DNA of 12,000 nucleotides from Acidobacteria bacterium AH-259-G07 (lineage in GTDB: Bacteria; Acidobacteriota; UBA6911; RPQK01; JADFOI01), in contig JALLON010000056.1 in the NCBI GenBank assembly GCA_027717925.1, forward strand, positions 1 through 12,000, in the 5' to 3' direction. Positions 5,782-12,000 of this stretch are shown here, piece after piece. The notes under the pieces were generated by a model. It did not search any database. It was given only the letters and a program-made list of their open reading frames with translations, and had not been told where the DNA came from. The position numbers were made by a program, and so were the translations under genes. Position 1 is the first letter of the stretch, and every line of letters starts with the position of its first letter.

Positions 5782-7709
5782 GTAACACTTTCTATTTGAC
5801 AACTCCGCTTTATTACGTCAATGGACTTCCCCACGTGGGGCACACCTACACGTGTGTCGTGGCCGATGCGATAGCCCGCTACAAGAGGATGTGTGGTCTG
5901 AAAGTCTGCTCCTTAACAGGCACCGATGAGCACGGGTTAAAGATCGAAAGAGCAGCCCGCCAACAGGGGATGACCCCTCAAGAGCTCACCAACACTTATG
6001 CGACCGCCTTTGAGGAGGCGTGGAGAGGCTTTGGTCTGAGTTTCGATGAGTTTATCCGAACAACACAAAAGCGACATCGCAAAGCCGTGGTGGAGATTTT
6101 TAAGAGAATCCAAAAGAACAATTTCATCTATCTCGGCGAATACAGTGGTCATTACTGCGTCAATTGTGAGGCCTACGTACCCGAGAATAAAAAGACCTGC
6201 CCCGACTGCGGGCGTTCTACCGAGTTCATGACAGAGAAGAGTTACTTCTTCAAGCTTTCAGCCTTTCAGGAAAAACTTCTGAACTTTTACGATGACAATC
6301 CAAAGTTTGTCATCCCCGCAACCCGGATGAACGAGATTGTTAGTTTCGTCAAGGGAGGTCTCAAAGATTTGAGCATCAGCCGAACCTCCTTTAGGTGGGG
6401 GATTCCCGTGCCCGGAGATGAAAAGCACATCTTTTACGTCTGGTTTGATGCCCTCACAGGTTACCTTTCTGGAATCGGTTTTGGGGGCCAATCCAAGAAA
6501 TTTGGACGCTATTGGCCCGCAGACGTGCAACTGATTGGCAAAGACATTCTGCGCTTTCACGCCGTCTATTGGCCGGCATTTTTGATTGCTGCTGGGCTCG
6601 AACCTCCACGCCACATCCTGGTCAATGGCTGGTGGACGGCAGAGGGCCAGAAAATGTCTAAGTCCCGGGGCAATACCATCACAGCAGAGGAGCTAATGGA
6701 GCTAACGCAACCAGATTACGTCAAGTACTTCTTACTTCGAGAAATCGCCGTAGGTGCTGATGGAAACTTTTCCTATGATCTTCTGTTGACGCGAGTGAAC
6801 AGCGATCTGGCCAACGATTTGGGAAACCTGGCCAGTCGCACGCTCAAGATGATTGACAATTACTCCCAGGGAAAGATTCCCGAGTGTGGAGAAGCTGAAG
6901 GCAGGGATGAGGAGCTGAAGGAGTTCAGTACCGAAACTATTGATCTCTATCGAAAGAACTTTGACAGCCTGCAAATCAATAAGGCCATTGATAACGTTTG
7001 GGAATTGATTGCCCTTGTCAATAAATACATTGTCGCTAATGAGCCATGGGCACTGGCGCGGGATCCTCTGAAGGAAGGCCGGCTTGGAACCATTCTGTAT
7101 CATTCGGCAGAGGCACTTCGGATCATTGCTATTTTGCTGGCTCCCATTATCCCGGCCGGCGCCGCGTCGATTCTCAAGCAACTTGGGATCTCCAAAGCCA
7201 TTGAAGACCTGAAGATTACTAACCTGAGCTGGGGAGGGTTAAAGAAGGGTGCGGCGATCGGTAAAATTGATGCGGTCTACCCGCGTCTCGATCCAGACGA
7301 GTTTATGAGCCGTGTCAGAGAAAGAGAACGACACAGAGAGACTGCTGCTCCGGAAAAGGAAGGTGCGAAGGCGATCTCACTAGAGGAGAGAATCCAGATA
7401 AAAGAGTTCGCCAAGGTCGAGATGAGGGTTGGAAAGATCCTTTCGGCAGAGAGAATCCCCCAATCAGAGAAGTTACTAAAGATGCAGGTCGACATTGGAT
7501 CAGAAGTGCGTCAGATAGTGGCAGGCATCGGCAAGGAGTACTCTGCTGAAAGCTTACCGGGCCGTTTTGTTGCAGTCGTCACCAATTTGAGGCCTGCCAA
7601 GCTCATGGGTGTTCAATCAGACGGAATGATTGTTGCAGCTTCTGACGAAGGTAAACCAGTTCTTGTCACCTTTACTGAGCCGGTTAGGCTGGGTGCAAGA
7701 CTGAAATAA
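5778..7709 (+). CDS. metG: Methionyl-tRNA synthetase with C-terminal tRNA-binding domain
   Basis: MetRS charges tRNA-Met, both initiator and elongator. The class I signatures are HVGH at 19-22, GTDEHG at 48-53 and KMSKS at 292-296. A four-cysteine zinc knuckle (C127, C130, C141, C144) lies in the connective domain. The anticodon-binding helical domain covers about 340-510. A charged linker follows, and then an Arc1p/EMAP-II-type OB-fold tRNA-binding domain at about 537-643 (FAKVEMRVGKI, then GIGKEYSAESLPGRFVAVV), which usually supports dimerisation and tRNA binding. The 643-residue length fits this architecture. The start overlaps the larC stop as ATGA and the stop overlaps the tatD start as TAATG, so the three genes are almost certainly one transcript with coupled translation. 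Confidence 0.98.
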   Translation: MSNTFYLTTPLYYVNGLPHVGHTYTCVVADAIARYKRMCGLKVCSLTGTDEHGLKIERAARQQGMTPQELTNTYATAFEEAWRGFGLSFDEFIRTTQKRHRKAVVEIFKRIQKNNFIYLGEYSGHYCVNCEAYVPENKKTCPDCGRSTEFMTEKSYFFKLSAFQEKLLNFYDDNPKFVIPATRMNEIVSFVKGGLKDLSISRTSFRWGIPVPGDEKHIFYVWFDALTGYLSGIGFGGQSKKFGRYWPADVQLIGKDILRFHAVYWPAFLIAAGLEPPRHILVNGWWTAEGQKMSKSRGNTITAEELMELTQPDYVKYFLLREIAVGADGNFSYDLLLTRVNSDLANDLGNLASRTLKMIDNYSQGKIPECGEAEGRDEELKEFSTETIDLYRKNFDSLQINKAIDNVWELIALVNKYIVANEPWALARDPLKEGRLGTILYHSAEALRIIAILLAPIIPAGAASILKQLGISKAIEDLKITNLSWGGLKKGAAIGKIDAVYPRLDPDEFMSRVRERERHRETAAPEKEGAKAISLEERIQIKEFAKVEMRVGKILSAERIPQSEKLLKMQVDIGSEVRQIVAGIGKEYSAESLPGRFVAVVTNLRPAKLMGVQSDGMIVAASDEGKPVLVTFTEPVRLGARLK

Positions 7710-8485
7710 TGTTCGTCGATTCTCACGCTCACCTCGATTCTCCCGATTTTGAACCTGACTTGGGAGATGTGCTCGAGAGAGCAACCGAAGCAGGTCTCAC
7801 CACCATTTTGACGATTGGCTGTGTGCGTGAAAGCATGCACAGCATCTGCGTATTCATGCAACTCCTGGAGGACCATAAAGGCGTGTATGGCGGAATTGGT
7901 GTTCACCCGCATGACGCCCGGTTTTATCAAGACGAGCTGGGAGAGGAGATTCAGCCGCTTATGGAGCACCCCAACATCCTTGGCTGGGGAGAAATAGGTT
8001 TGGATTTTCATTACGAGAACTCTCCCCGTGCTCAACAAATTGAATCCTTCAGGCAGCAACTCCGGCGGGCTCGTCTAGCCAATAAACCAGTCATCATCCA
8101 TAGCAGAGAGGCGGAGGAAGAGACCTGCCAGATCCTGGAAGAAGAGTTTTCAGAAGGCCCTGGCGGGGTGCTGCACTGCTTTACGGCTGGCCTTAAGATC
8201 GCGGAACGCTGCCTGCGCCTTGGATTTCATATCTCCTTCAGTGGAATCCTCACCTTTGACAAGGTGGATGAACTCAGAGAGGTTGCACGCAGAGTTCCTC
8301 TTGATCGATTGCTCATTGAGACTGACTCCCCCTATCTTGCACCAGTCCCCTTTCGGGGCAAGCGCAACGAGCCGGCCTTCGTGGTGAAGGTGGCCGAAAT
8401 GCTTGCTCAAGTGCGCGGGAAATCCACAGAAGAAATCGCTGCCATTACGAAGGCCAACTTCGAGCGACTGTTTTTCAAGCTGTGA
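7709..8485 (+). CDS. tatD: TatD family metal-dependent hydrolase (putative 3'-5' DNase)
   Basis: TatD/YcfH-type amidohydrolase-fold protein. E. coli TatD is a 3'-5' exonuclease on single-stranded DNA and RNA; the exact substrate here is not known. The expected metal ligands are all present: H6 and H8 in DSHAHLD, E95 in GWGEIGLDFHY, H131 in KPVIIHSRE, H156 in GVLHCFTAG and D206 in LLIETDSPYLAP. The length of 258 residues is typical. No signal peptide or membrane segment is seen, so it is cytoplasmic. It starts on the last base of the metG stop codon. A metG-tatD neighbourhood is common in many bacteria. YcfH and TatD paralogues cannot be told apart from this sequence alone, so the gene symbol denotes the family. 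Confidence 0.95.
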   Translation: MFVDSHAHLDSPDFEPDLGDVLERATEAGLTTILTIGCVRESMHSICVFMQLLEDHKGVYGGIGVHPHDARFYQDELGEEIQPLMEHPNILGWGEIGLDFHYENSPRAQQIESFRQQLRRARLANKPVIIHSREAEEETCQILEEEFSEGPGGVLHCFTAGLKIAERCLRLGFHISFSGILTFDKVDELREVARRVPLDRLLIETDSPYLAPVPFRGKRNEPAFVVKVAEMLAQVRGKSTEEIAAITKANFERLFFKL

Positions 8486-8499
8486 GCTGCTGGGTTTTG

Positions 8500-8554
8500 T
8501 TCCAGGTTCCAGGTTTCAACTTGGAACCTGCAACCTGGAACTTGGAACTTCTAA
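8500..8554. repeat. Heptamer repeat array forming a 41-base palindrome after tatD
   Basis: Units read TTCCAGG (8500), TTCCAGG (8507), TTTCAA (8514), then switch strand to CTTGGAA (8520), CCTGCAA (8527), CCTGGAA (8534) and CTTGGAA (8541). The switch makes an inverted repeat, arms 8500-8519 and 8521-8540, matching at 18 of 20 positions around base 8520. It begins 15 bases after the tatD stop. As RNA it could fold into a long hairpin ending the larC-metG-tatD transcript, though no T-run follows. The left arm is identical over 20 bases to the array next to the PKS gene at 1-42. Confidence 0.85.
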
Positions 8555-8558
8555 CCCT

Positions 8559-8586
8559 GTCAGCTGTGAGTTGTCAGCTGTCAGCT
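8559..8586. repeat. Second heptamer array (GTCAGCT)
   Basis: Four contiguous 7-base units, GTCAGCT, GTGAGTT, GTCAGCT and GTCAGCT, follow the first heptamer array after a four-base spacer. A related unit GTGAGCT overlaps the tatD stop codon at 8482-8488. The -35 hexamer proposed for the polyprenyl synthase promoter lies across the junction of units two and three. The period is the same as in the neighbouring array but the sequence is different. Confidence 0.75.
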
Positions 8587-8599
8587 GAATTGGTATATT
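8571..8599 (+). promoter_or_regulatory. Sigma-70-type promoter of the polyprenyl synthase gene
   Basis: TTGTCA (8571-8576) and TATATT (8594-8599) are separated by exactly 17 bases. Each hexamer matches consensus at five of six positions, making this the best promoter-like sequence seen in the window. Transcription would begin near 8606, about 11 bases before the ATG, which leaves no room for a normal ribosome binding site. The -35 is formed by the GTCAGCT repeat itself. This separates the gene from the upstream larC-metG-tatD operon. Confidence 0.6.
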
Positions 8600-8616
8600 A
8601 GCGCGGACAAAAACGC

Positions 8617-9615
8617 ATGAAAACAGCCTCTGATGTGTCCCTCACACCCAATGATATTTTTAGGCTGCTTGAGAGTGACCTGCAAAAAATAGAAGTTGGG
8701 TTAAAGAAAAGTGCCAAATCGGCCTTTCCCCTTGTAAATGACATCAACAAGTATCTTCACAACAGTGGGGGTAAGCGCTTCCGCCCCATTTTTTTACTTC
8801 TTTCCTCAAAGCTTTGTGGATTTGAGGGTGAACCGGCCATCGCCTTGGGTGTGGTCGTTGAACTCATTCACGTGGCCACCCTGGTACACGATGACATCAT
8901 TGACAATGCCGATGTGCGTCGAGGACGACCCTCAGTGAATGCCAAGTGGGGAAATCAAGTCAGCGTGTTGGCAGGAGACTGGTTATATATGACCTCCTTC
9001 TCGCTGGCCTTGAAGCTGCGGAACTTTCGTGTGCTGGACCTTTTGATTGGCATTACTCGAAAAATGGTGGAAGGGGAGTTGATGCAGTTGGAGAAGCACG
9101 GCCGCACCAACATCTCGATAGGAGAGCAGCTGGAGATCTCTCAGAGGAAGACGGCTGACCTGTTCTCTGCGTGTAGCGGTCTGGGCGCCATATTAGGAAA
9201 CGCGGATGCGGAGAAGGAAGAAAAATTGAGAAGTTATGGCCGATCAATTGGAATGGCTTTCCAATTGATCGACGACCTGCTTGATTACACCTCGAATGAG
9301 GACACGTTGGGTAAGCCTGTGTTGAAAGACCTTGAAGAAGGGAAGACGACATTGCCAATTATCTATTTGATGCAGCGCGCCAAACCGGAGGAACAGAATT
9401 TTGTGCGTGAGGTGGTGCGAACCCGGAACTTCACGCTGGAAAACAAGAGGGAGATCATCCAGTTGGTATGCTCTTACGGGGCCTTGAATGATTTGAAAAA
9501 TCTTGCTGAGCAGTATGCTGTCCAGGCAAAGAGGACTCTTTTGGGTTTTACCGACTCGATCTATCGGGAAGCCTTGTTAAAATTGACCGAATTTGTGGTC
9601 AGGCGGGACAAGTGA
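8617..9615 (+). CDS. Long-chain polyprenyl diphosphate synthase (IspB/HepT-like)
   Basis: This trans-type isoprenyl diphosphate synthase condenses isopentenyl diphosphate onto an allylic primer, probably to make the side chain of a respiratory quinone. Family landmarks are GGKRFRP at 51-57, the first aspartate-rich motif DDIID at 92-96 followed by the RRGRPSVN region, the second motif DDLLD at 219-223 in FQLIDDLLDYT, and GKTTLP at 242-247. The fifth residue before the first Asp motif is small (Ala87), which in this family leaves an open product tunnel and favours long chains rather than C15 or C20. The exact chain length cannot be given. The length of 332 residues is usual. The proposed promoter is 17 bases upstream; no Shine-Dalgarno sequence is evident. 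The stop codon lies inside the left arm of the 76-base palindrome. Confidence 0.93.
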   Translation: MKTASDVSLTPNDIFRLLESDLQKIEVGLKKSAKSAFPLVNDINKYLHNSGGKRFRPIFLLLSSKLCGFEGEPAIALGVVVELIHVATLVHDDIIDNADVRRGRPSVNAKWGNQVSVLAGDWLYMTSFSLALKLRNFRVLDLLIGITRKMVEGELMQLEKHGRTNISIGEQLEISQRKTADLFSACSGLGAILGNADAEKEEKLRSYGRSIGMAFQLIDDLLDYTSNEDTLGKPVLKDLEEGKTTLPIIYLMQRAKPEEQNFVREVVRTRNFTLENKREIIQLVCSYGALNDLKNLAEQYAVQAKRTLLGFTDSIYREALLKLTEFVVRRDK

Positions 9616-9687
9616 AGAGGGGCCCTGTCTTTAAAATTTAAATTTTGGGGGCAAAATTTAAATTTTAAAGACACGGCCCCTCTTCAC
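9612..9687. terminator. 76-base near-perfect palindrome, probable bidirectional terminator
   Basis: Arms 9612-9647 and 9652-9687 are 36 bases each and pair at 35 of 36 positions (only C9625/C9674 mismatched), with a four-base GGGG loop. Each arm has a GC-rich outer part (GTGAAGAGGGGCC) and an AT-rich inner part containing the self-complementary AAAATTTAAATTTT. The stop codon of the polyprenyl synthase (9613-9615) is in the left arm and that of the convergent penicillin-binding protein (9684-9686, minus) is in the right arm. The position between convergent genes suits a shared terminator. The size and near identity of the arms also suggest a REP-like or small mobile palindromic element. Confidence 0.8.
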
Positions 9688-11942
9688 TGGGGGGGTGCGG
9701 GAATATCTTCGACGCTCCAGGGCACCGGGGTTGGCTCTTCTCCATCCTCTGCCACCTTTCTTTGAGCCAAGTTTAGATCCATAGATGTGTAGCTATTTTC
9801 AAAGTCTTCGACGGGCACATCTTTGCACACTTCCTGCATGAAATCGATCCAGATCGGCAGAGCGAGAGTGGCACCGTAGACTTTTTCTCCGAGGGACTTC
9901 TTTTCATCATATCCAGCCCACACGCCTGCTGTAATCCGAGGAGTAAAACCCACAAACCAGCTGTCGGTGGAATCATTTGTGGTTCCTGTTTTTCCTCCAA
10001 TCGGGCGGCTCAATGACCGGGCTCGCCACGCTGTCCCCCCCTCGACGGCACTGCGCAGCAAATAGATCATTTTTCCAGCCGTTTCCGGGGAAATAACTTG
10101 TTCAAAAGCATTTTGATGCTCTTCAAGGGTTCCTCCATGATAGTCTTCGACACGTTTAATGAAGTAAGCGTGGGCCCGCACTCCATTGTTCGGAAAGGCT
10201 GTAAAGGCTGAGGTGATTTCTTGAAGTGTCAGTTCTCCGGCACCCAGCGCGACGGGGAGATAGGGAGGGAGCTCACGCTGAATCCCAAACCGGTGGGCAA
10301 CCTCAATCACTCTTTCGACCCCGAGCGCGTTGGCCAAGCGGATGGTGGGCACATTGCGCGAAAGAGCGAAAGCGTCGCGGATGCGAATGAGCCCTTTGAA
10401 CTCTTTGTCCGAGTTCTCCGGTGCGTAGATGCGTCCAAGACCGTCTCGAAAACTCACGGGAGCATCCAAGACCTGTTCGGAGGGGGAATAGCCGGCCTCC
10501 ATAACCGCCACGTAAGTAAATGGCTTAAAAAGCGATCCGGGTTGACGCAAAGCCTGGGTGGCACGGTTAAATTGGCTGTATTGGAAGTCAAAACCGCCCA
10601 CCATTGCTTTGATCGCACCTGTTTTGTTATCCATGGCCATCAGTGCGCCTTGGATTTCAGGGATCCGGTCCAGGAGCCCGTCGATGGTCTTCTCTGCACG
10701 GTTAATCCTTCCAATGGAAAAAATAGCAATATCACCGGGTTTAAGAACTCGATCAACCCGCTTTTCACCGGTCCATGCAATGTCTTCAGGTTCGATCAAG
10801 GCAGTGTAAGTCCCCAATTTGACTCGCGCTTGCTTGGGGCTTGATTCCATTACCAGCCCATGAACCATCTGGCCTTCGTAAAAGATTTGTCGCCACTTAG
10901 GATGAAAATAAGTGTCGATAACCTTTCCCTGATCAAGGATATTTTCGACTGGGCCGGCCCAGCGATGCCCTTCCTTATCGAACTTCTTAAGCCCCTCTCC
11001 TAAAGCCCGGCGGGCAGCCACCTGTATGTCGTAATCGATGGTGGTGTAGACCTTCAACCCACCTTCCCAAATCTGTTGTGTAGAATAGTTCTTCTCCAGG
11101 TACTGTCGAACCCACTCAACAAAATAGGGAGCTGGGCTCTGATCGTAGTTTTTTCCACGAACCACAAGCGGCTCTGGTAACGTTTTGTGCAGGGTAGCCG
11201 CGTCGATAGAGTCCTCGTCATACATCCGCGTCAAGACGGCGTTTCGACGCGTCAGAGCGCGATCTGGATGGTTGATCGGAGAGTGGCGCTCGGGGATCTG
11301 GATAATTCCCGCTAATAAAGCACTATCTGCGAGTGTCAACTCCTCGGGCAACTTGTTAAAGTAAAAATCAGCAGCCGATGCAACACCGTAGGTCCCATGC
11401 CCCATGTAGATCTGATTGCAGTAGAAAGTGAAAATTTGCTCCTTTGAGTACTTTTTCTCAATCTCCAAAGCAAAGAGCATGTCTTTGATCTTTCGCTCGA
11501 TGGTTTTCTCTGATCCCGTGAATAGGAGTTTGCTTAACTGCATTGTTAAGGTTGAGGCGCCCTTTCTTTGCCCATGAATAATGTCACGAAGGACGGTAAC
11601 AAAAAGCCGCTGAAAATCGATCCCCGAGTGCTGGAAGAAATCAGCATCCTCGGTAGCCAAGATCGCGTTCTTCAGATTCTCCGGGATCTGCTCGTAGGTG
11701 ACCAGAATCCTTTTTTCTAGGGCGAATTGACCCAGGACTCGACCATCGTCAGAATAGACGTAGGACACGATGTTGGGCCGTACCTCTTGGAGCTGTTCAA
11801 CCTGAGGCAGGTCGATGGCGTAGGCAGAAAGTAAGCCCCCCAAGGCCCCTACGATGGCTGCAATCAGCAGCAGAAGAGCATAGGAACTCCAAAACAAATG
11901 ATGGCGCTTCCGTTTGAGAAGTTCGCGAAAAGCCTTCTTCAT
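9684..11942 (-). CDS. mrcA: Class A penicillin-binding protein (PBP1A-like bifunctional peptidoglycan synthase)
   Basis: This inner-membrane enzyme polymerises lipid II and cross-links stem peptides in the periplasm. A short basic cytoplasmic tail (KKAFRELLKRKRHH) leads to one membrane anchor at about 17-41. The GT51 glycosyltransferase domain has Glu98 in ATEDADFFQHSG, GASTLTMQ at 128-135 and the CNQIYMGHGTYGVASAA region near 175-191. A linker/OB-like domain lies around 325-430. The transpeptidase domain carries SLFK (S470, K473), SRN (528-530) and KTG (651-653) in GGKTGTTNDSTDSWF. The C-terminus is an acidic, proline-rich tail (EEPTPVPWSVEDIPAPPQ). At 752 residues it is somewhat shorter than E. 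coli PBP1A (850). It is transcribed toward the polyprenyl synthase and shares its terminator palindrome. No ribosome binding site is clear upstream. The gene symbol denotes the family; ponA is an equal alternative. Confidence 0.96.
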   Translation of the reverse strand: MKKAFRELLKRKRHHLFWSSYALLLLIAAIVGALGGLLSAYAIDLPQVEQLQEVRPNIVSYVYSDDGRVLGQFALEKRILVTYEQIPENLKNAILATEDADFFQHSGIDFQRLFVTVLRDIIHGQRKGASTLTMQLSKLLFTGSEKTIERKIKDMLFALEIEKKYSKEQIFTFYCNQIYMGHGTYGVASAADFYFNKLPEELTLADSALLAGIIQIPERHSPINHPDRALTRRNAVLTRMYDEDSIDAATLHKTLPEPLVVRGKNYDQSPAPYFVEWVRQYLEKNYSTQQIWEGGLKVYTTIDYDIQVAARRALGEGLKKFDKEGHRWAGPVENILDQGKVIDTYFHPKWRQIFYEGQMVHGLVMESSPKQARVKLGTYTALIEPEDIAWTGEKRVDRVLKPGDIAIFSIGRINRAEKTIDGLLDRIPEIQGALMAMDNKTGAIKAMVGGFDFQYSQFNRATQALRQPGSLFKPFTYVAVMEAGYSPSEQVLDAPVSFRDGLGRIYAPENSDKEFKGLIRIRDAFALSRNVPTIRLANALGVERVIEVAHRFGIQRELPPYLPVALGAGELTLQEITSAFTAFPNNGVRAHAYFIKRVEDYHGGTLEEHQNAFEQVISPETAGKMIYLLRSAVEGGTAWRARSLSRPIGGKTGTTNDSTDSWFVGFTPRITAGVWAGYDEKKSLGEKVYGATLALPIWIDFMQEVCKDVPVEDFENSYTSMDLNLAQRKVAEDGEEPTPVPWSVEDIPAPPQ

Positions 11943-11950
11943 CGAAATCT

Positions 11951-11956
11951 ATTCTA
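11951..11956 (-). promoter_or_regulatory. Possible -10 element of the penicillin-binding protein gene
   Basis: On the minus strand this reads TAGAAT, five of six matches to the -10 consensus, eight bases before the ATG. No good -35 is seen at 16-18 bases (TGCGAC at 17). If used, the transcript would be leaderless, matching the lack of a Shine-Dalgarno sequence. Confidence 0.25.
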
Positions 11957-11960
11957 CACT

Positions 11961-12000
11961 AGAGAGGGGTCAGGTCGCAGGGAGGGCCGTGTCTGAGCTT
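11961..12000. repeat. Partial copy of the palindrome's GC-rich motif at the window edge
   Basis: The 58 bases upstream of the penicillin-binding protein hold no gene. GGGCCGTGTCT at 11984-11994 is the exact reverse complement of 9669-9679 in the right arm of the 76-base palindrome, and an AGAGGGG stretch precedes it at 11963-11969. This may be the start of a second, diverged member of the same element family, cut off by the window end. Eleven bases is a short match, so the relationship is tentative. Confidence 0.4.

Noticed and set aside
10221..10844. 207-residue plus-strand open frame
   Set aside because: It is antisense to the transpeptidase and linker part of the penicillin-binding protein, which has all its catalytic motifs. 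No family features.

Overview
The window looks like a housekeeping stretch of a free-living diderm bacterium with medium GC (about 50%). Eight complete protein genes fill nearly all of it. No rRNA, tRNA, transposase, phage gene or CRISPR array was seen. Lineage is uncertain. A metG-tatD-polyprenyl synthase order, an unusually long ArgRS, and short tandem heptamer and octamer arrays in the gene gaps are the kind of thing seen in Acidobacteriota and similar deep-branching environmental groups. This is an impression from gene content, not a phylogenetic result.

Layout. (1) A leftward, tightly packed cluster (47-4161) runs argS, then a putative secreted helical protein of unknown function, then a type III polyketide synthase, with gaps of only 2 and 12 bases. 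(2) A 384-base divergent intergenic region (4162-4545) is dominated by degenerate octamer repeats in two opposed blocks that share a perfect 24-base inverted repeat. (3) A rightward operon larC-metG-tatD (4546-8485) is joined by ATGA and TAATG stop/start overlaps. (4) A 131-base gap (8486-8616) holds heptamer repeats, a 41-base palindrome and a good sigma-70-type promoter, and leads into a long-chain polyprenyl diphosphate synthase (8617-9615). (5) A 76-base near-perfect palindrome (9612-9687) contains the stop codons of both the polyprenyl synthase and the convergent class A penicillin-binding protein (9684-11942, minus strand).

Functionally the genes cover translation (ArgRS, MetRS), cofactor assembly (LarC, nickel-pincer nucleotide), a TatD-type metal-dependent hydrolase, isoprenoid chain synthesis, peptidoglycan polymerisation and one specialised-metabolite enzyme (type III PKS). 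No obviously new multi-gene system is visible. The most distinctive material is non-coding: three families of short tandem repeats (two of 7 bases, one of 8 bases), placed directly against start or stop codons, and the large palindrome that supplies two genes with their stop codons. The least expected coding arrangement is the type III PKS and unknown exported protein translated as a unit with argS.
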